Source: Brachynemurus nebulosus (lineage: Eukaryota; Arthropoda; Insecta; Neuroptera; Myrmeleontidae). Taken from it: 64,000 nt of DNA. Both the position numbers and the translations under genes were made by a program. Numbering within the stretch: the first letter of the stretch is position 1; each line of letters opens with the position of its first letter. Location of the stretch: positions 9,112,709 to 9,176,708 of the forward strand of contig JAPWDM010000015.1 in NCBI GenBank assembly GCA_035578155.1, in the 5' to 3' direction. Under the pieces are notes generated by a model. The model was not told the DNA's origin, did no database searches, and saw nothing but the letters and a program-made list of their open reading frames with translations. Shown piece after piece: positions 34,002 through 46,405 of the stretch.

Positions 34002-34110
34002 ATATTATTAACAGTTTGTAATTTGATGGTCAACTGGCAATAGCTATTAGTAGCCATTTTCGAATACATTCCACAAATTAACTAACTATCCCCACCACTT
34101 TTAATTATTC

Positions 34111-34146
34111 TATATAAAGTTGTGGATTGTGTGAATAATTTCAGTT
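34111..34146 (+). promoter_or_regulatory. TATA box plus arthropod initiator
   Basis: TATATAAAG at 34111-34119 is followed by TCAGTT at 34141, so the initiator A is 32 bp downstream of the TATA box. TCAGT is the arthropod initiator consensus and this spacing is canonical. The predicted leader is about 22 nt, ending at AAAAATGG, a good start context. Confidence 0.7.
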
Positions 34147-34164
34147 CTACGGCGGCGGTAAAAA

Positions 34165-34650
34165 ATGGCGTTTCTTGACATACAAGGCTATCAAGGAGCT
34201 AACAACGAATTTTATTTTAAAGAAGTTGGTATTGCTGCAGAAAATTCAGATGATATATTACATCTTATATTCGACGCACCGTTTGATTTCAACGAGTTGC
34301 CGAAGAAATATCAACGAGTAGCCCGTTGGCTTTGCCGGAATTGGCATGGGATACCTTGGTCGTATGGATTTATTCCGTACAAAAAACTTCATACCATATT
34401 GAAACCTATATTAAAGAAGTATGATATTATATACGTCAAGGGCGGTGAAAAGAAGAAATGGATATCAAGTTTGTTTGATGGTACCGGAAACCAGCCGTGG
34501 ATTCTGAATTTGGAAGAAATATTTGATGTACCGAAGATTTCCATTCTGCGAGATGAATATTATTCAAGACGCTGTATGCTTCATTCAGATAAAATTTGTT
34601 CATTAGAAAATTGTATTCTTTTAAAAAATTTTTATATGGAAAATAAATAG
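34165..34650 (+). CDS. Intact 161-aa protein of unknown function
   Basis: An unbroken frame runs from an ATG in good context, with a TATA/initiator promoter just upstream and AATAAA overlapping the stop (34642). The sequence starts AFLDIQGYQGANNEFYFKEV, has an aromatic middle (WLCRNWHGIPWSYGF), then a KYDIIYVKGGEKKKWI segment, and a C-terminal Cys/His cluster (CMLHSDKICSLENC). The spacing of an early acidic strand, a central YVKGxEKKxW and a late Cys/His block suggests a compact nuclease-like or RNase H-like fold, but this is only inference and the usual second acidic residue of a DxE motif is Gln here. No signal peptide or membrane segment is seen. In a window full of decayed genes its intactness suggests recent arrival or selection. 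Confidence 0.7.
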   Translation: MAFLDIQGYQGANNEFYFKEVGIAAENSDDILHLIFDAPFDFNELPKKYQRVARWLCRNWHGIPWSYGFIPYKKLHTILKPILKKYDIIYVKGGEKKKWISSLFDGTGNQPWILNLEEIFDVPKISILRDEYYSRRCMLHSDKICSLENCILLKNFYMENK

Positions 34651-34654
34651 ATTT

Positions 34655-35010
34655 TAAGTAATATATAGATTTAAGCAATTTATTTTTTTTTGTATACATA
34701 TTCTATAAATAAAATTAAAAAAAAAATTAACTTTTACAGCAAGAAGTTACTTTCGTTAACTTTTAAGAGTATTAACAAAAATCTTATGAAATTTATTATT
34801 CTACTTGAAAAACATATTTCATGATACACTCTGTATACTAAAATATTTATTAAAAATACTAAATATACACCCGTTATATATTATGTGTGATATTATATAT
34901 TAATATAATATATGTATCTATTACATCATCATAAATAGTTAGCTGAAAAATCTTAAATAAACAAACTGAACTTAAAATAAACAAATTAATCGTATAAAGT
35001 GCTGACTCAT
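34655..35010. other. AT-rich noncoding
   Basis: 3' flank of the 161-aa gene, with a second AATAAA near 34708. Nothing else seen. Confidence 0.4.
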
Positions 35011-35054
35011 ATACAAAAACGGTACCTCTGAGGTACAGCTGACACCCAAATTTC

Positions 35055-35735
35055 CGGCAGTACAGTAGCGGTCAGAAATCTGGAGTCTGGACCCTGGAGA
35101 CTGAAGTCATGATTGCGGCTAGCACTTGGTACAGTGCCCCCACAAAATTTAGCGACCTCCTAATTTTCGTTTACGATGACCAGAATTTTTACAACGCAAG
35201 TGTTAAGCCATAAATTTAAAATTCCGAGAAATTCATTTCGTATTCAAAATCTAACAAAGAAACTGATGACTCAGCAAAAACTTAAATAAACAATTTTAAG
35301 ATTATTACATGACTTTTGTTATATTTGTTGATTTATATAATAATTTTAAAATTATTATATAAATCAACAAATATAACAAAAATCCCCGCTTGTATGAATC
35401 ATACTATAATTATAATTCAGCAATCAGGCCATAAATTAAAAATTCCAAGAAAACTATTTCGTATTTGAAATCAAACAAAGAAATTGCTGAGTCATCAAAA
35501 TCTTAAATAAACTTTTTTTAAATTAAAACTTATATAAATAAACAAATTAAAAAAGTGTTGACTTTGCTAAAAACAGGCTTAAACTTGTTGAAAAGTACAG
35601 TAGACACTCGATTTACAGTACAGTAGCGGTCAGAAATCTGGACCCCGGAGTCTGATTTTAAAATCTAGCGCTTGGTACAGTGCCCCCACAAAATTTAGCG
35701 GCCTCCCAGTTTTCGTTTAAGATGACGCAATTAAG
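35055..35735 (+). repeat. Direct repeat pair with GTCAGAAATCTGGA
   Basis: A segment of about 120 bp at 35055-35180 (ACAGTAGCGGTCAGAAATCT, then GGTACAGTGCCCCCACAAAA and TTTTCGTTTA) recurs at 35617-35730. The intervening DNA also shows a weaker duplication (CCATAAATTNAAAATTCC at 35209 and 35428). Confidence 0.85.
35314..35381. repeat. Perfect 68-bp palindrome
   Basis: Positions 35314-35347 and 35348-35381 are exact reverse complements with no spacer (34-bp arms, starting TTTTGTTATATTTGTTGATT). Such a perfect palindrome in decaying DNA suggests recent origin. Confidence 0.95.
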
Positions 35736-35759
35736 TGAGGCCCAGATTTGCACGTAATA

Positions 35760-36155
35760 AGCACAGTACGCTTCAAAAAGTGATCGGATACCTTTTTGGT
35801 CAGGGGGGCCCACACTTTTGACATGGTAGTGTATCAAAAATTTAAGTACAGTACGGCGTCAAAAGTTTGGGGCCACCCCTTGGGTTAGGGTAATCCCACA
35901 TTTTTGACGTGATAGTGTACCTTTCGTTTAAGATGACTCAATTAAGTGAGATTAAAGGCTAAGGCTTGCATGTACACACAAAAAATAAGTACAGTGCGCT
36001 TCAAAAAGTGATCGGATACCTTTTTGCCCAGGGGGGCCCGCACTTTTGACACGGTAGTGTACCAAAAATTTAAGTACAGTACGGTGTCAAAAGTTTGGGG
36101 CCATCCCCGAGTCAGGGTATCCCCACATTTTTGACGCGGTAGTGTACCCCATCTA
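35760..36155 (+). repeat. Two-level tandem repeat (about 231-bp dimer)
   Basis: CTTCAAAAAGTGATCGGATA occurs at about 35769 and 36000. Each is followed by a GGGGGGCCC run, CACTTTTGACAYGGTAGTGTA, then GTACAGTACGGYGTCAAAAG, TTTGGGGCCA and CATTTTTGACGYGRTAGTGTA. The two halves of each unit resemble one another (both end TTTTTGAC..GGTAGTGTA), so a monomer of about 115 bp was doubled before the dimer was duplicated. Confidence 0.88.
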
Positions 36156-36529
36156 TCAAATTGTAACCTAAAATTCAGTCTGCGCATACGTCGTGTCCTT
36201 AAATTCAGTCTGCGCATGCGTTAGGTTTGCATTCAAAAACTACGTCAGTGCTGGCGGGTAATGGGTTAACACAAAACCAAATTGTTATAAGTAAATTGTG
36301 ATGGCGCATAGTGGGTTAACATAAATTAATTTGGTTGCTGGTGATGACTCAGGTCTTTGGAGTTTCAAGGCCAACAGTATGAGCGCGTGTGGGGTCAAAT
36401 GTCAACAACAAATTTTAAATACATGTACTTGGTACGTGCGGGGTCAAAGGTTAAGGTTTGCACTAGTACCGTAAACTTACACGATTTCAAACATTGGCAA
36501 AAGGGTTCAAGTTGGTTAGTTTTACGGTG

Positions 36530-37970
36530 TCACAGAACTGTCATAACCTATCTACTCGCACTGTTTCGTCACGTTCGGGATATACATCTTCGACGTGTCC
36601 GATTGGCCATTCAAGGGGTGCAGTGTTTGATGATTTGACATAAACAACTTCTCCAATTTGTATATTAGGTCTCTTTGTGTCCCATTTTGACCTAGGTATT
36701 AGCACTTGGAGATATACTCGTGACCACCTTTTCCAAAAGCACGTAAGGCACGTTGAAGAAGTTGATAACGTTCAAGATGATTAAGCGGAACATTCATTAA
36801 ATCTAGTTGCGGAGGTGGTAATACCGGAGCCCCAATCAGAAAGTGACCCGGATTCAAGTAATCAATATCATTATTCGGGTCATTTGATACTGCTTCCAAA
36901 CGTCGACTATTTAGGACATTTTCAATGTGTGTAAGAATGGTATACATTTTTTTCATAAGTTAGAATGAGCAGTCCTAAAATTCTAATGATCTTTAAAGTA
37001 TGGAGACATCGACGGATTAAAATTTCATTTAACTTGGCGTGAAGCTAAGTAATCGGCAATATTTGGATTGGCTTGCTTCAAAAATTTGGATACGTCATTG
37101 AACTGATGCGATGCGCCTTTCAGATTCACTCCACAGTCACTTACAATTTGATGACATAGATGACATAAACCTCTCTTGGCGATGAAGCGATCGAGAGATG
37201 CTAGAAAAGCGTCAGCAAACAGACTTGTAATAAGTTTTAAATATACTACACGTGTAAATAAACATACAGAAATTACCAGATAACTTTTATTTCGCGGTGC
37301 ATTTCGTCTTGAACTTTCTTTAGTGATGAAAGGTCGAGCCAGGTCAACTCCAGTATTAAGGTAACTTCTTCCCATTTGTAAACGGATTGGCAGTAGGTCT
37401 GCCATTTTTAGTGCTGATATACTCGGCTTAAGGCGATAACATGCGTTACATTGCCTAAGACATTGACGCAACAAAATTCGAAGTCCAATAATCCAATATT
37501 TTTGTTGAATAAGAGATTGTGCATTAATCTTGGACCACTATGAAGAATTATTTTGTGATACATGTTACAGATCAAAACTGCGAGGCGTGTTTGTTTCGGC
37601 AATATGATAGGGTGTCGAACCGAAAGTGGCAACGCAGAGTGTTTAAGGCGTCCACCCACCCTAAGGCAACCTCGCTCATCACAAAATGGTGAAAGATTGG
37701 TACTAACTGTGGGGAACAAATTTTCTGAGCGTTGATATTTTCAATATGTTCTTTACGAAAGTGCCTTTGAACCTTTTTAACACATACGTCCATTGCTTTT
37801 GTTAATACGTGTGGCGTTAAAGGACCAATTTGTAATCTGTCTTACTTACAAAAAATCTGTCTTACTATCAATATTTGAATTGAATACAAAGCGGAGCATC
37901 CAAGCAACGATTCCGTTGTAAAGATGTAAAACTTGAAGTACGATTCATTACAAACTTCTGTGTTCCAATG
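36530..37970 (-). pseudogene. BEL/Pao Pol C-terminal relic (integrase)
   Basis: Minus-strand pieces in order: RIVAWMLRF near 37900; GCLRVGGRL with HPIILPK at 37408-37719; an integrase core with GVDLARPF, IVSDCGVNLKGA (37025-37474) and ENVLNSR (36699-36956), giving the D-D-E positions; then PGHFLIGAP and, near 36620, EWPIGHVEDVYP of the BEL-type C-terminal domain. Order and motifs are those of BEL/Pao integrases. Frameshifts between every block and loss of RT make it a dead fragment. Confidence 0.85.
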
Positions 37971-38039
37971 CGTTTTTTTCCGAAGTGTCAATCAAAATAA
38001 GGAATTTCTCGTTTGGTTTTCCCTTGCAAATTTGCTTTC

Positions 38040-39140
38040 TGCACAGAGAGTAGGGATAAGGCCAGATATCCTCAAGGGACACAATTTGTCAAGGAACGAC
38101 GTTGACTAACTTCATTGTTGTTGATGTTGATGTTGACGGCCTATCAGTGAAGTCTGACTGTCTATTGTCTGCCACATCATAAATTGTTGTGTTGGAGTAA
38201 GCTTTAATTGGTTCGAAAACACCTATATCGAGAGGTTGCATATTATGACTGAGATGTGAATGGAACGTTACAAGTCACCCCATTTTCTTTAGTTAGTTGT
38301 ATATTGTTGACGGAAATATGGCTTTTCTGATTGTTCATTAACAATATCATTTGATTTGTGGGACTGGCACTGCTAAATTTGATGAAGTGTTACAGACATT
38401 CGTGAAATAAGTTCTTTTTGGACCATCCTGATAGCGTAGCACCTCCAACTGATCCTGGGGGAGCACCTTTTAACATATAGTCGTTGAAGTTCTTGCATGG
38501 AAAAATTCACATTGGACGTATAAAACCTCCCGCCGCATTAACAGCAGCAATCGTGGCGACATTAGTAACTTTTTCTCTGCTCATCATACTTCCAAATTGC
38601 TTCAAACCTTTAGTAGCAAGTATTTTAGGCGGCACGTGAACTACGTGAACCTATTTTATCACAATTCCAAATTTGAAATGGTGTTACACCAGGGAATTTT
38701 TTAAGGCTTTTTTAAAGCTAGCAACTACAAGAGTCATGTTCGCTTTATTAAAAGCCGTAGAACGAGCCAAGCTTGTAGTCTCCGGCTTTTTGAGGGGCAT
38801 CAATCTTTGATGTCTACGGCGAAAGGTTCTCAGCCATTCTTTTTCGGTTATTTTGTTGGTGTCCTACGAAGCGTCATATTTTTTTCATTTTGTTTAACAA
38901 ATTGGTATACCAAGACCCGTAAATTTTTCAGAATCAATCCATAATTTAAATGGGATTCTTTCAAAATATACTTCACAAAAAGTGTTTCTTCTGCACCAGT
39001 AAACACTCTATTTGTGTTATTATGCTGTTTATATTTAAAATTAGGAAGACCACTTGTCTTAAATTTGTTGACATATCTAATTGTAAGAAGTATAGCCTTC
39101 AATGAATTCCTTTGCGGCACCATAGGCAGTTTTCTCTATC
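38040..39140 (-). pseudogene. Pogo-type (DDE_1) transposase relic
   Basis: A helix-turn-helix start (38848-39123: MVPQRNSLKAI, then VFTGAEETLFVKYIL) is followed in other frames by IWNCDKIG (first catalytic Asp present, the usual Glu after it changed to Lys), VHVPPKILA, AAVNAAGG, APPGSVGGA and LLMNNQKSHIS, where the second catalytic Asp reads Asn. THE QPLD block (HNMQPLDIGVFEPIKAY) ends the homology near 38230. Many stops and frameshifts are present. Pogo elements insert at TA. Confidence 0.8.
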
Positions 39141-39860
39141 TTAACAACCGCTTCCACAGCTCTTTCTAGATCTTCTTTGCTCACTGGTGTTCCTTTCTTA
39201 GGCCCTACTAGTAATAAATTATTCAAGAAGGTGAATGAGTCTAGGATATATCAACAATAATTTTTATTGATTCACAGTATGAAGAAAATTAAAATATATC
39301 TGGGGTGCATTGTACTTAATAACAATTTTAGAACTAACAAACGGATAAGTTATTAAATAGATATTTTAAGTTTATTTTACGTTATTTGTATTGAAATAAT
39401 TAAATATAAAAGATTGTGCAAAAGAAAACTATTAATATTTTTAAGTTATTGTACCTTGAACAGGCTGAAAGTACAAGACGTTAATTAGGTTCAAGCTACA
39501 GAACTTCATTTTGGTTTTTCACCCTTACTGTTCAATTGCGGTTAAATTTGAAGTGGACATGAAAGTAAGGTCGTATATATTGTGTATTCATGATGGTATG
39601 ATTGGTATTCATCACTAAAAATTCATTGTATTCAATACAAATCGATATCCACACTATTACAAATTATTATAACGTATTTTTTAAAAATACGTCATTCACT
39701 ATTTAAAAAAAAATATGCTAATTCCAAAAATAACGGTTGATTTAGCTCTAAAAAAACACTTAATATTGCCTCATGTCTTTGGTTAAATTCTAAAGATTAA
39801 TTAAAAAAATCAGTTAGTGTAAAATATATAGTAATAAGTTAGTTACAGATAATTTATTGG

Positions 39861-40175
39861 TTATATGTAACCTACTTTTATATAATCCAGCTTTAAAGTT
39901 TCATCGATAGCTTGACACGTTTTCGGTATCAGTTCGCATGACGTTAAATTTTTAATTCCTGTATTAAATTTAAAATCTCCCCAAAATTGATCTGTACCCA
40001 TATATTTCAATGCTACAGTTAATCGTTCCTTTGAAAAATGCTTTTCCTCATTACCGTATTCTGTTCTCTTATTTTTGGGGCTACCGTTTTGAAAAGCATA
40101 TTATATAATCCACACATGCTCAAATTTATTTTTGTCAAGTTTCCACTTTTTAATCCACTCACGTTTATAATTTTT
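39861..40175 (-). pseudogene. Unidentified coding relic
   Basis: One minus-strand frame has protein-like composition and a single TAA at 40101. It reads KREWIKKWKLDKNKFEHVW before the stop and then KHFSKERLTVALKYMGTDQF and FNTGIKNLTSCELIPKTC to a stop at 39861. The low-complexity bias of neighbouring frames is absent. I do not recognise the family. It may be part of the adjacent pogo-like element or of a different transposon. Confidence 0.4.
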
Positions 40176-40179
40176 ATAA

Positions 40180-41700
40180 ATTAAATTTTTTAGGTAAGTA
40201 TAATATCCGGCGACACAAAATAGCATGTGATTGTTTTTTTTTTTTTTTTTTTATAATACACTTCATTATTTATTGATAATTAATAATTTTTAACTATTAA
40301 ATTGTAAATCAAGTTCAACAAAACTAAATAAACTTGTTATGTATAGCAAGGGCTTGTTTTGTGTCCTATGGTATAAATTATAGGTTCCATGAAAAAATGC
40401 TAATAATAAAAAAAATAAGTATAATTTCGTCTGTCGACTCCCCCTAATTAACACGTTGGCTTCTTTGATGATTGGCAATTGGCCTTTTTGGTAAGGGATA
40501 AGGTAAGGTACAAAGAAAAGGCCGTATTCGCTAAATCGATCACATTTTAGTAACATGGTTACAATGAAATGTTTAATATAAACTCTATTTTGTTAATAAA
40601 TATGTGAAAAAAAACTACGTTTAAAAAACAAAGCACTATTTAATAATTGCTCAAAAAAACTTTGTACGGAAAAAGACTATAATTTTTACACTGGGTGTGT
40701 TTTTGTATCTTTCTAAGTGAATTTTTAATTGGTGATTATGTATATCGACGGCCTACTGCTAGAACCACGTATGTCGATTTTTCACTATTTTGAAATAATT
40801 AGATATAAATGTTCAGAATCATCTTATACTGATGATAGGCTAATAAAAAATTTATTTTGTTTATCAGAATGAAAGTTATTTACAATAGCAAAACCTCGTC
40901 TCACCAGATTTCAAATTATGTCATAATTTAATGGTATGTTATCATACGAGCTACCTGCGAAGGTTGGTATAGTAGTGGTCAGTTGTTTTTTTATTATCAG
41001 TATTTTTATTATTATTTTCGTAAGTATTACTTCCACTGTAAGTATGAGAACTTTCAAAGTATCAGAGAATTATGTAATTTTGTGAGATACGAGGTACTGC
41101 ATTCAATTAAGCTAAAATAATTCAGTGTATCTCACAGATCGCCAGTGTCGCCAGATCGCAGTAACAATTTCAACGCCACAAAATTTTTAAAGAAGTCGTT
41201 GAAGAGACTGATAGCTATGTTTTCAAAATTATGCTTATTAAATCAAAATTTTAAAAACTTTATATCACGCATGCGTGTAGGACTTTGAATAATTACATAC
41301 TGTTTTACCCTATATTCCAAAATTGTAGAGTAATGTGTGTGATTGAACTTGATCTGTTTATATTAAAATATTCTTTTAGACTGCTACACGCCAAATTCCA
41401 ACTTAGGAACGTGCGGTCAGGATGTATATGTTATGGACCAAGTGATTAATGAAGGCATTAGTTATAATGCCCGGTCAGTATGAATAATGATAAGCCAAAT
41501 GGGGCTATGTGATTAATAATTATTTAAACTTCATTATTTATCACAGTGTCTGATCATTATGAATATTGTTACGTGATTGTTGCGCAATTTGATAATTTAG
41601 GTATATGCGGCGGGACGTACGGAGTTGTTTACAATTTAGAATGGAATTGAAAACCAATACAGACAAATGACTTTTTTCTTTATTTTTTTTTATTTTTTTT
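40180..41700. other. AT-rich noncoding
   Basis: Poly-T at 40234-40252 and at 41665-41715. Minus-strand frame 40290-40556 shows no features and is not called. Confidence 0.4.
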
Positions 41701-41714
41701 TATTTATTTTTTTT

Positions 41715-42224
41715 ATTGCTTAATCACGCCAAACGGCTAAACCAATGTTGATAAAATTTTACAGACTCTTTATACACTGAATTAGCATATAGGATAACTT
41801 TTATCCCGGTTGCGGGTTCCTGGGGGATATAAAACCGATTGTTCAATCACAGCCAAGTAATTACACCGAATTCAATGAAATTTGGTATAGAGACACTATT
41901 TACCCTGAATTAACACATAGGGTAATTTTATCCCGATTAAAGGTTCCTGTGGCAGAACTGAACCAAATACTATGAAATATAATATAGAGACACAATTTAC
42001 TATGAACACATGTAGCAAGAATTTTAATAACATAGAGGATAGTTTTATTTCGATTGAAGGTTCCCGGAGGGAAGAAAGGGAATATAAAACATTCAATAAC
42101 ACCCAAGTAACTAAACCAAATTTGAAAAATTTAGTACACAGACACTATTTACCATAAATCAACACAGAATAATCGTATCTCGATTAAAGGTTCCTGTAGG
42201 ATACAAAACCACTTAATTAACGAC
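41715..42224 (+). repeat. Diverged tandem repeat array
   Basis: Four or so units contain TATAGAGACACTATTTACC-like, AACACATAGGGTAATTTTAT-like and GATTAAAGGTTCCTG-like blocks. The last unit is split by the MITE at 42225-43185 and resumes with ACAGAAACTATTTAC at 43218. Confidence 0.75.
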
Positions 42225-43185
42225 TACTAGGGCTTGGAATACCGATGTCTTTTTGTAATACCGGTATTTATTCGGTAATAAAATTTAAAATACCGGAATT
42301 CCGGTATTTCGGTATTTTTTCGGTATTGAATGAAAATGGTATAGAAAAAAATAAAAATATTAAAAAATACTCTTAATGGAAATCGTTTTTGTATAAGTAG
42401 GTAGGGTATTATATATTTTACTGAAAATGATTGATAACAGTAATAATAACAAACTGCATCATTTTTAGATTTTAAAAATCTAACTAAAACTAAATACAAA
42501 ATATAAAAAAGTAAAACAAAGTAAACGGAATAACAACAAAAAATAATAAAATATAAATTTTCTTCATTTCTACTACACATTTAATTTAAAGAGATACCTA
42601 TACACACGAACTGCAAGGGTGAAAAATCACAGCTTAAATAGTCCAAAGACGTGGTGGCAATTCTAAAATAATTTTAAAAAAAATACATGGACATCAATTT
42701 TTAAATCTCACCCTTTTATTTACACAGAGGAAGGAATTTTTTAAATACCATTAGTATTCAACAATAGTTTAGTACAATAGTATTCAACAATAGTAAAATA
42801 TTTTACCCAAACATAGGTAATTTTGTATTTTTTTCGACAGAAAAATACTTAAAAATATGTATTCCAGAATTGTAAAAACTATGTATAAAAACATATGAAT
42901 GAATATAAGGTATTTGGTCATCTGGAAAACATTAAACAAAATTGAAGATATTGTAATAACATGCTTATACTGCTATATACCAAATACTCAATAATCATTC
43001 CATACCAATAGTAAATCTAACGTAAAAATATTTAAAATAGGTAATTATATAATGTATCTGATTCTGCTAATACCAAAACCGAAATACCTACCGATATTTG
43101 AAATTTTGATACCGGTTTTATAAAACGTATAAAAATGTCCGGTATTCCGGTATTTCAGTAGTACCGAAATACCGGTATCCATGCT
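42225..43185. mobile_element. hAT-type MITE with exact 8-bp target duplication
   Basis: TTAACGAC occurs at 42217-42224 and 43186-43193, bracketing a 961-bp element. Its ends are imperfectly inverted (GGGCTTGGAATACCG and, reversed, AGCATGGATACCGG). The subterminal regions are packed with CCGGTATTTCGGTATT-type motifs in both orientations, as expected for hAT transposase binding sites. No transposase coding was seen. Confidence 0.85.
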
Positions 43186-43246
43186 TTAACGACAACGAAA
43201 TGACTGAACTGAATACAGAAACTATTTACAATGTGTACATATTATT

Positions 43247-44280
<1,034 letters not shown>

Positions 44281-44285
44281 GTCCA

Positions 44286-45086
44286 AGAGCCCGCCGTATG
44301 CAAAACCTATGATAAGATACCTATGTATTTTTTGTAGGTAGTACTAGAGTCCCTATAATAAATAGAGTCGTGACATGTGTGCTGAACGCTGATTGGTTCC
44401 GGCATTTTGTATCCAATGTTTTCGTAAAATACATTGGAAATAAATTAAATGTTAACAAAAACCATTTAGTTTAACTTAGAAAGAATAATTAAATTAAAAT
44501 TTTTAATTGTTCATTAATTCATAACTTATTAACAATAATTATGTACTCAAAAATATTTACTCAAACATGTGATAATTAATTTTGAAGCTTCCCGCTCTGT
44601 TTTGGATACAAAATGGATGACATGTCACGACTCTATTTATTATAGGGACTCTAAGTAGTACTACCCCAGACCTAAATTTTGCCTGCATGATAAAAATATG
44701 ACGTCACTTCCGGTTATGGTTTTGTTACGTCATCAAATACATTGATGATATTTACACAAAAATGAAAGCTGCCAGATCTTAAAAATTCGTAAAAATATGG
44801 CTGCCTTCATTGAAAGGTTTTTTTTTTCAGTGAAAGCAGCCTCATTGTTGCGAATTACTAAGGCCTGGCAGCACTCAATCTTTTTATTTTGGACTTCGAA
44901 ACCTTCGTTTTGGTGTAAATATTATCAATGTATTTGATGACATGACAAACCCATAACCGGAACTGACATCATATTTTTATCATGCGGGCAAAATTTTGTA
45001 ATTCTAAAGAAAGCTCCCTTTAGCGCTACTTACAAAAAATCGTTCATCTATCTTATACATACGTTTTGCATACGGTGGGCTCTCCG
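44286..45086. mobile_element. Fold-back element interrupted by a TA-flanked MITE
   Basis: The left arm (44286-44345 plus 44653-44760) is the reverse complement of 44920-45086, sharing AGAGCCCNCCGTATGCAAAAC at the outer end and CAAATACATTGATRATATTT inside. The left arm is split by a complete smaller MITE at 44347-44651, giving a relative age: fold-back first, MITE second. Confidence 0.85.
44347..44651. mobile_element. Tc1/mariner-type MITE, 31-bp perfect TIRs
   Basis: GAGTCCCTATAATAAATAGA... at 44347 is exactly inverted at 44621-44651 over 31 bp. TA dinucleotides flank both sides (44345-44346, 44652-44653), the target duplication of Tc1/mariner/pogo enzymes. The 305-bp element is noncoding. 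Confidence 0.9.
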
Positions 45087-45089
45087 GCT

Positions 45090-45600
45090 ATAAGTTTTGT
45101 GTACATATTATGTGCAAATAGAATATAATATCAATATGTATATGGACATACACACAGTAATACTCACACACATACATATGTATTACATATTTCAGTCTTT
45201 TTTTTAGGGTTCCGAAGAACTCTAGAAGCTGTTGTAATTTTTTAATGTGACTGGGTTGTAACATTTTCAGAAATTCTACGCCTTTGGAACACGAAATTTT
45301 GCAAATATAATACATGCTACAGATAGATATCTCAACTAACCGTCAATTTTACGTTAAAGTATATTCTGATATTTGTTAACATTTCCAAAAATTCAAATCA
45401 AAATTATTAAGAGAAATGTTGAAAAATAATTCTACGTATACTGTTTGCAGATTATCATTAGAAAAATCTTTTAAAGTTAAAGTTCTTTTAACAACTTTTA
45501 TTCTTTACATCTCGTTTCAGAAATATTGTGTTTCAAAGTCTATGTGATTTGTAAGGAATCAAATTACCACTTAATTGACCCTTAAATAACACAAACAGAA
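45090..45600. other. Noncoding
   Basis: A minus-strand frame at 45088-45315 has no recognisable domain and was not accepted. Confidence 0.35.
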
Positions 45601-45619
45601 ATAACATTGTGATTGTCGA

Positions 45620-45956
45620 ATATATTTATTTATTTTCATAGTAAACTGTACAAAATAATATAATGCCACCTATTTTATTCGGAAACTACAAAAATGCAAA
45701 TAATTCAGAAGCCCTGCTTAATGTGTGTATAAAACGCACTTGGACAACTCTTTTAATAAGTGTTGTATATGAATATGGAGATTGTATGTGTGTGCTATCA
45801 ATGCTATAGTTGTTTATTTATTTAAAAAATTTTTGTCTAAGCGTGTGAAGATGATATGGATGTCTGTGTGTTTGTAAGTATGCGATGTCTGTTTGTCTAC
45901 TGAAACTTGAGTTCGCTTAGGTCGGGTTGCAGGTAAATTGGTATTTCAAAGTGTTG
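45620..45956 (-). CDS. Possible terminal exon and 3' UTR of a host gene
   Basis: On the minus strand a TTTTATTTCAG acceptor precedes a 60-bp reading frame from 45956 to a TAG at 45897-45899, encoding QHFEIPIYLQPDLSELKFQ. About 260 bp of noncoding sequence follow to AATAAATAAAT at 45622-45637, a polyadenylation signal. The tail has normal codon use and looks unlike the surrounding transposons. No upstream exon was identified, so the gene's identity is unknown. A chance frame of this length is quite possible. Confidence 0.35.
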
Positions 45957-45959
45957 CTG

Positions 45960-46190
45960 AAATAAAAGAATAAATTTGGTAAAAAATTTATAGCGGTGAC
46001 TTTCATGTGGACATTTAAAATTTTACGATAATGATAACTGATGCAGATACTTTTGCATTTTCCGTTAAAGTTTTCCTCTAAAGTTACTCAATTATGAATA
46101 AAAAATTTTCTTTTAGATAATTGAAATACATTTTTGTTTGTAATATAATTGGCCTTTCGTCACATCTGTTTTTCTTTACAAACTTTTAAC
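45960..46190. other. Noncoding
   Basis: Would be intron if the proposed terminal exon is real. Confidence 0.3.
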
Positions 46191-46405
46191 TATACCCCTT
46201 TTCAAATACAATTGATCATGAGTTGTCGTTAAAAAATTAAATAATTCTTATATTCGAAACAAATCAATCTTCTATTCTTTTCTAAAAACAAACTGCAAAT
46301 TTAAAATTTACGCATTTGAAACAATGAAAGAGATAAAGCTAAGAAAACGGGAATTACTCAAACTCGTAAGTGATGACTAATGTTTAAATTTAAGTGAAAT
46401 AGATT
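46190..46405 (+). repeat. Dispersed repeat, copy 2
   Basis: Same-orientation copy of 583-775, here without the fold-back arms found around copy 1. Confidence 0.75.

Noticed and set aside
40290..40556. 88-codon minus-strand frame
   Set aside because: Composition-driven; no motif.
45088..45315. 75-codon minus-strand frame
   Set aside because: No recognisable motif and flanked by fold-back DNA.
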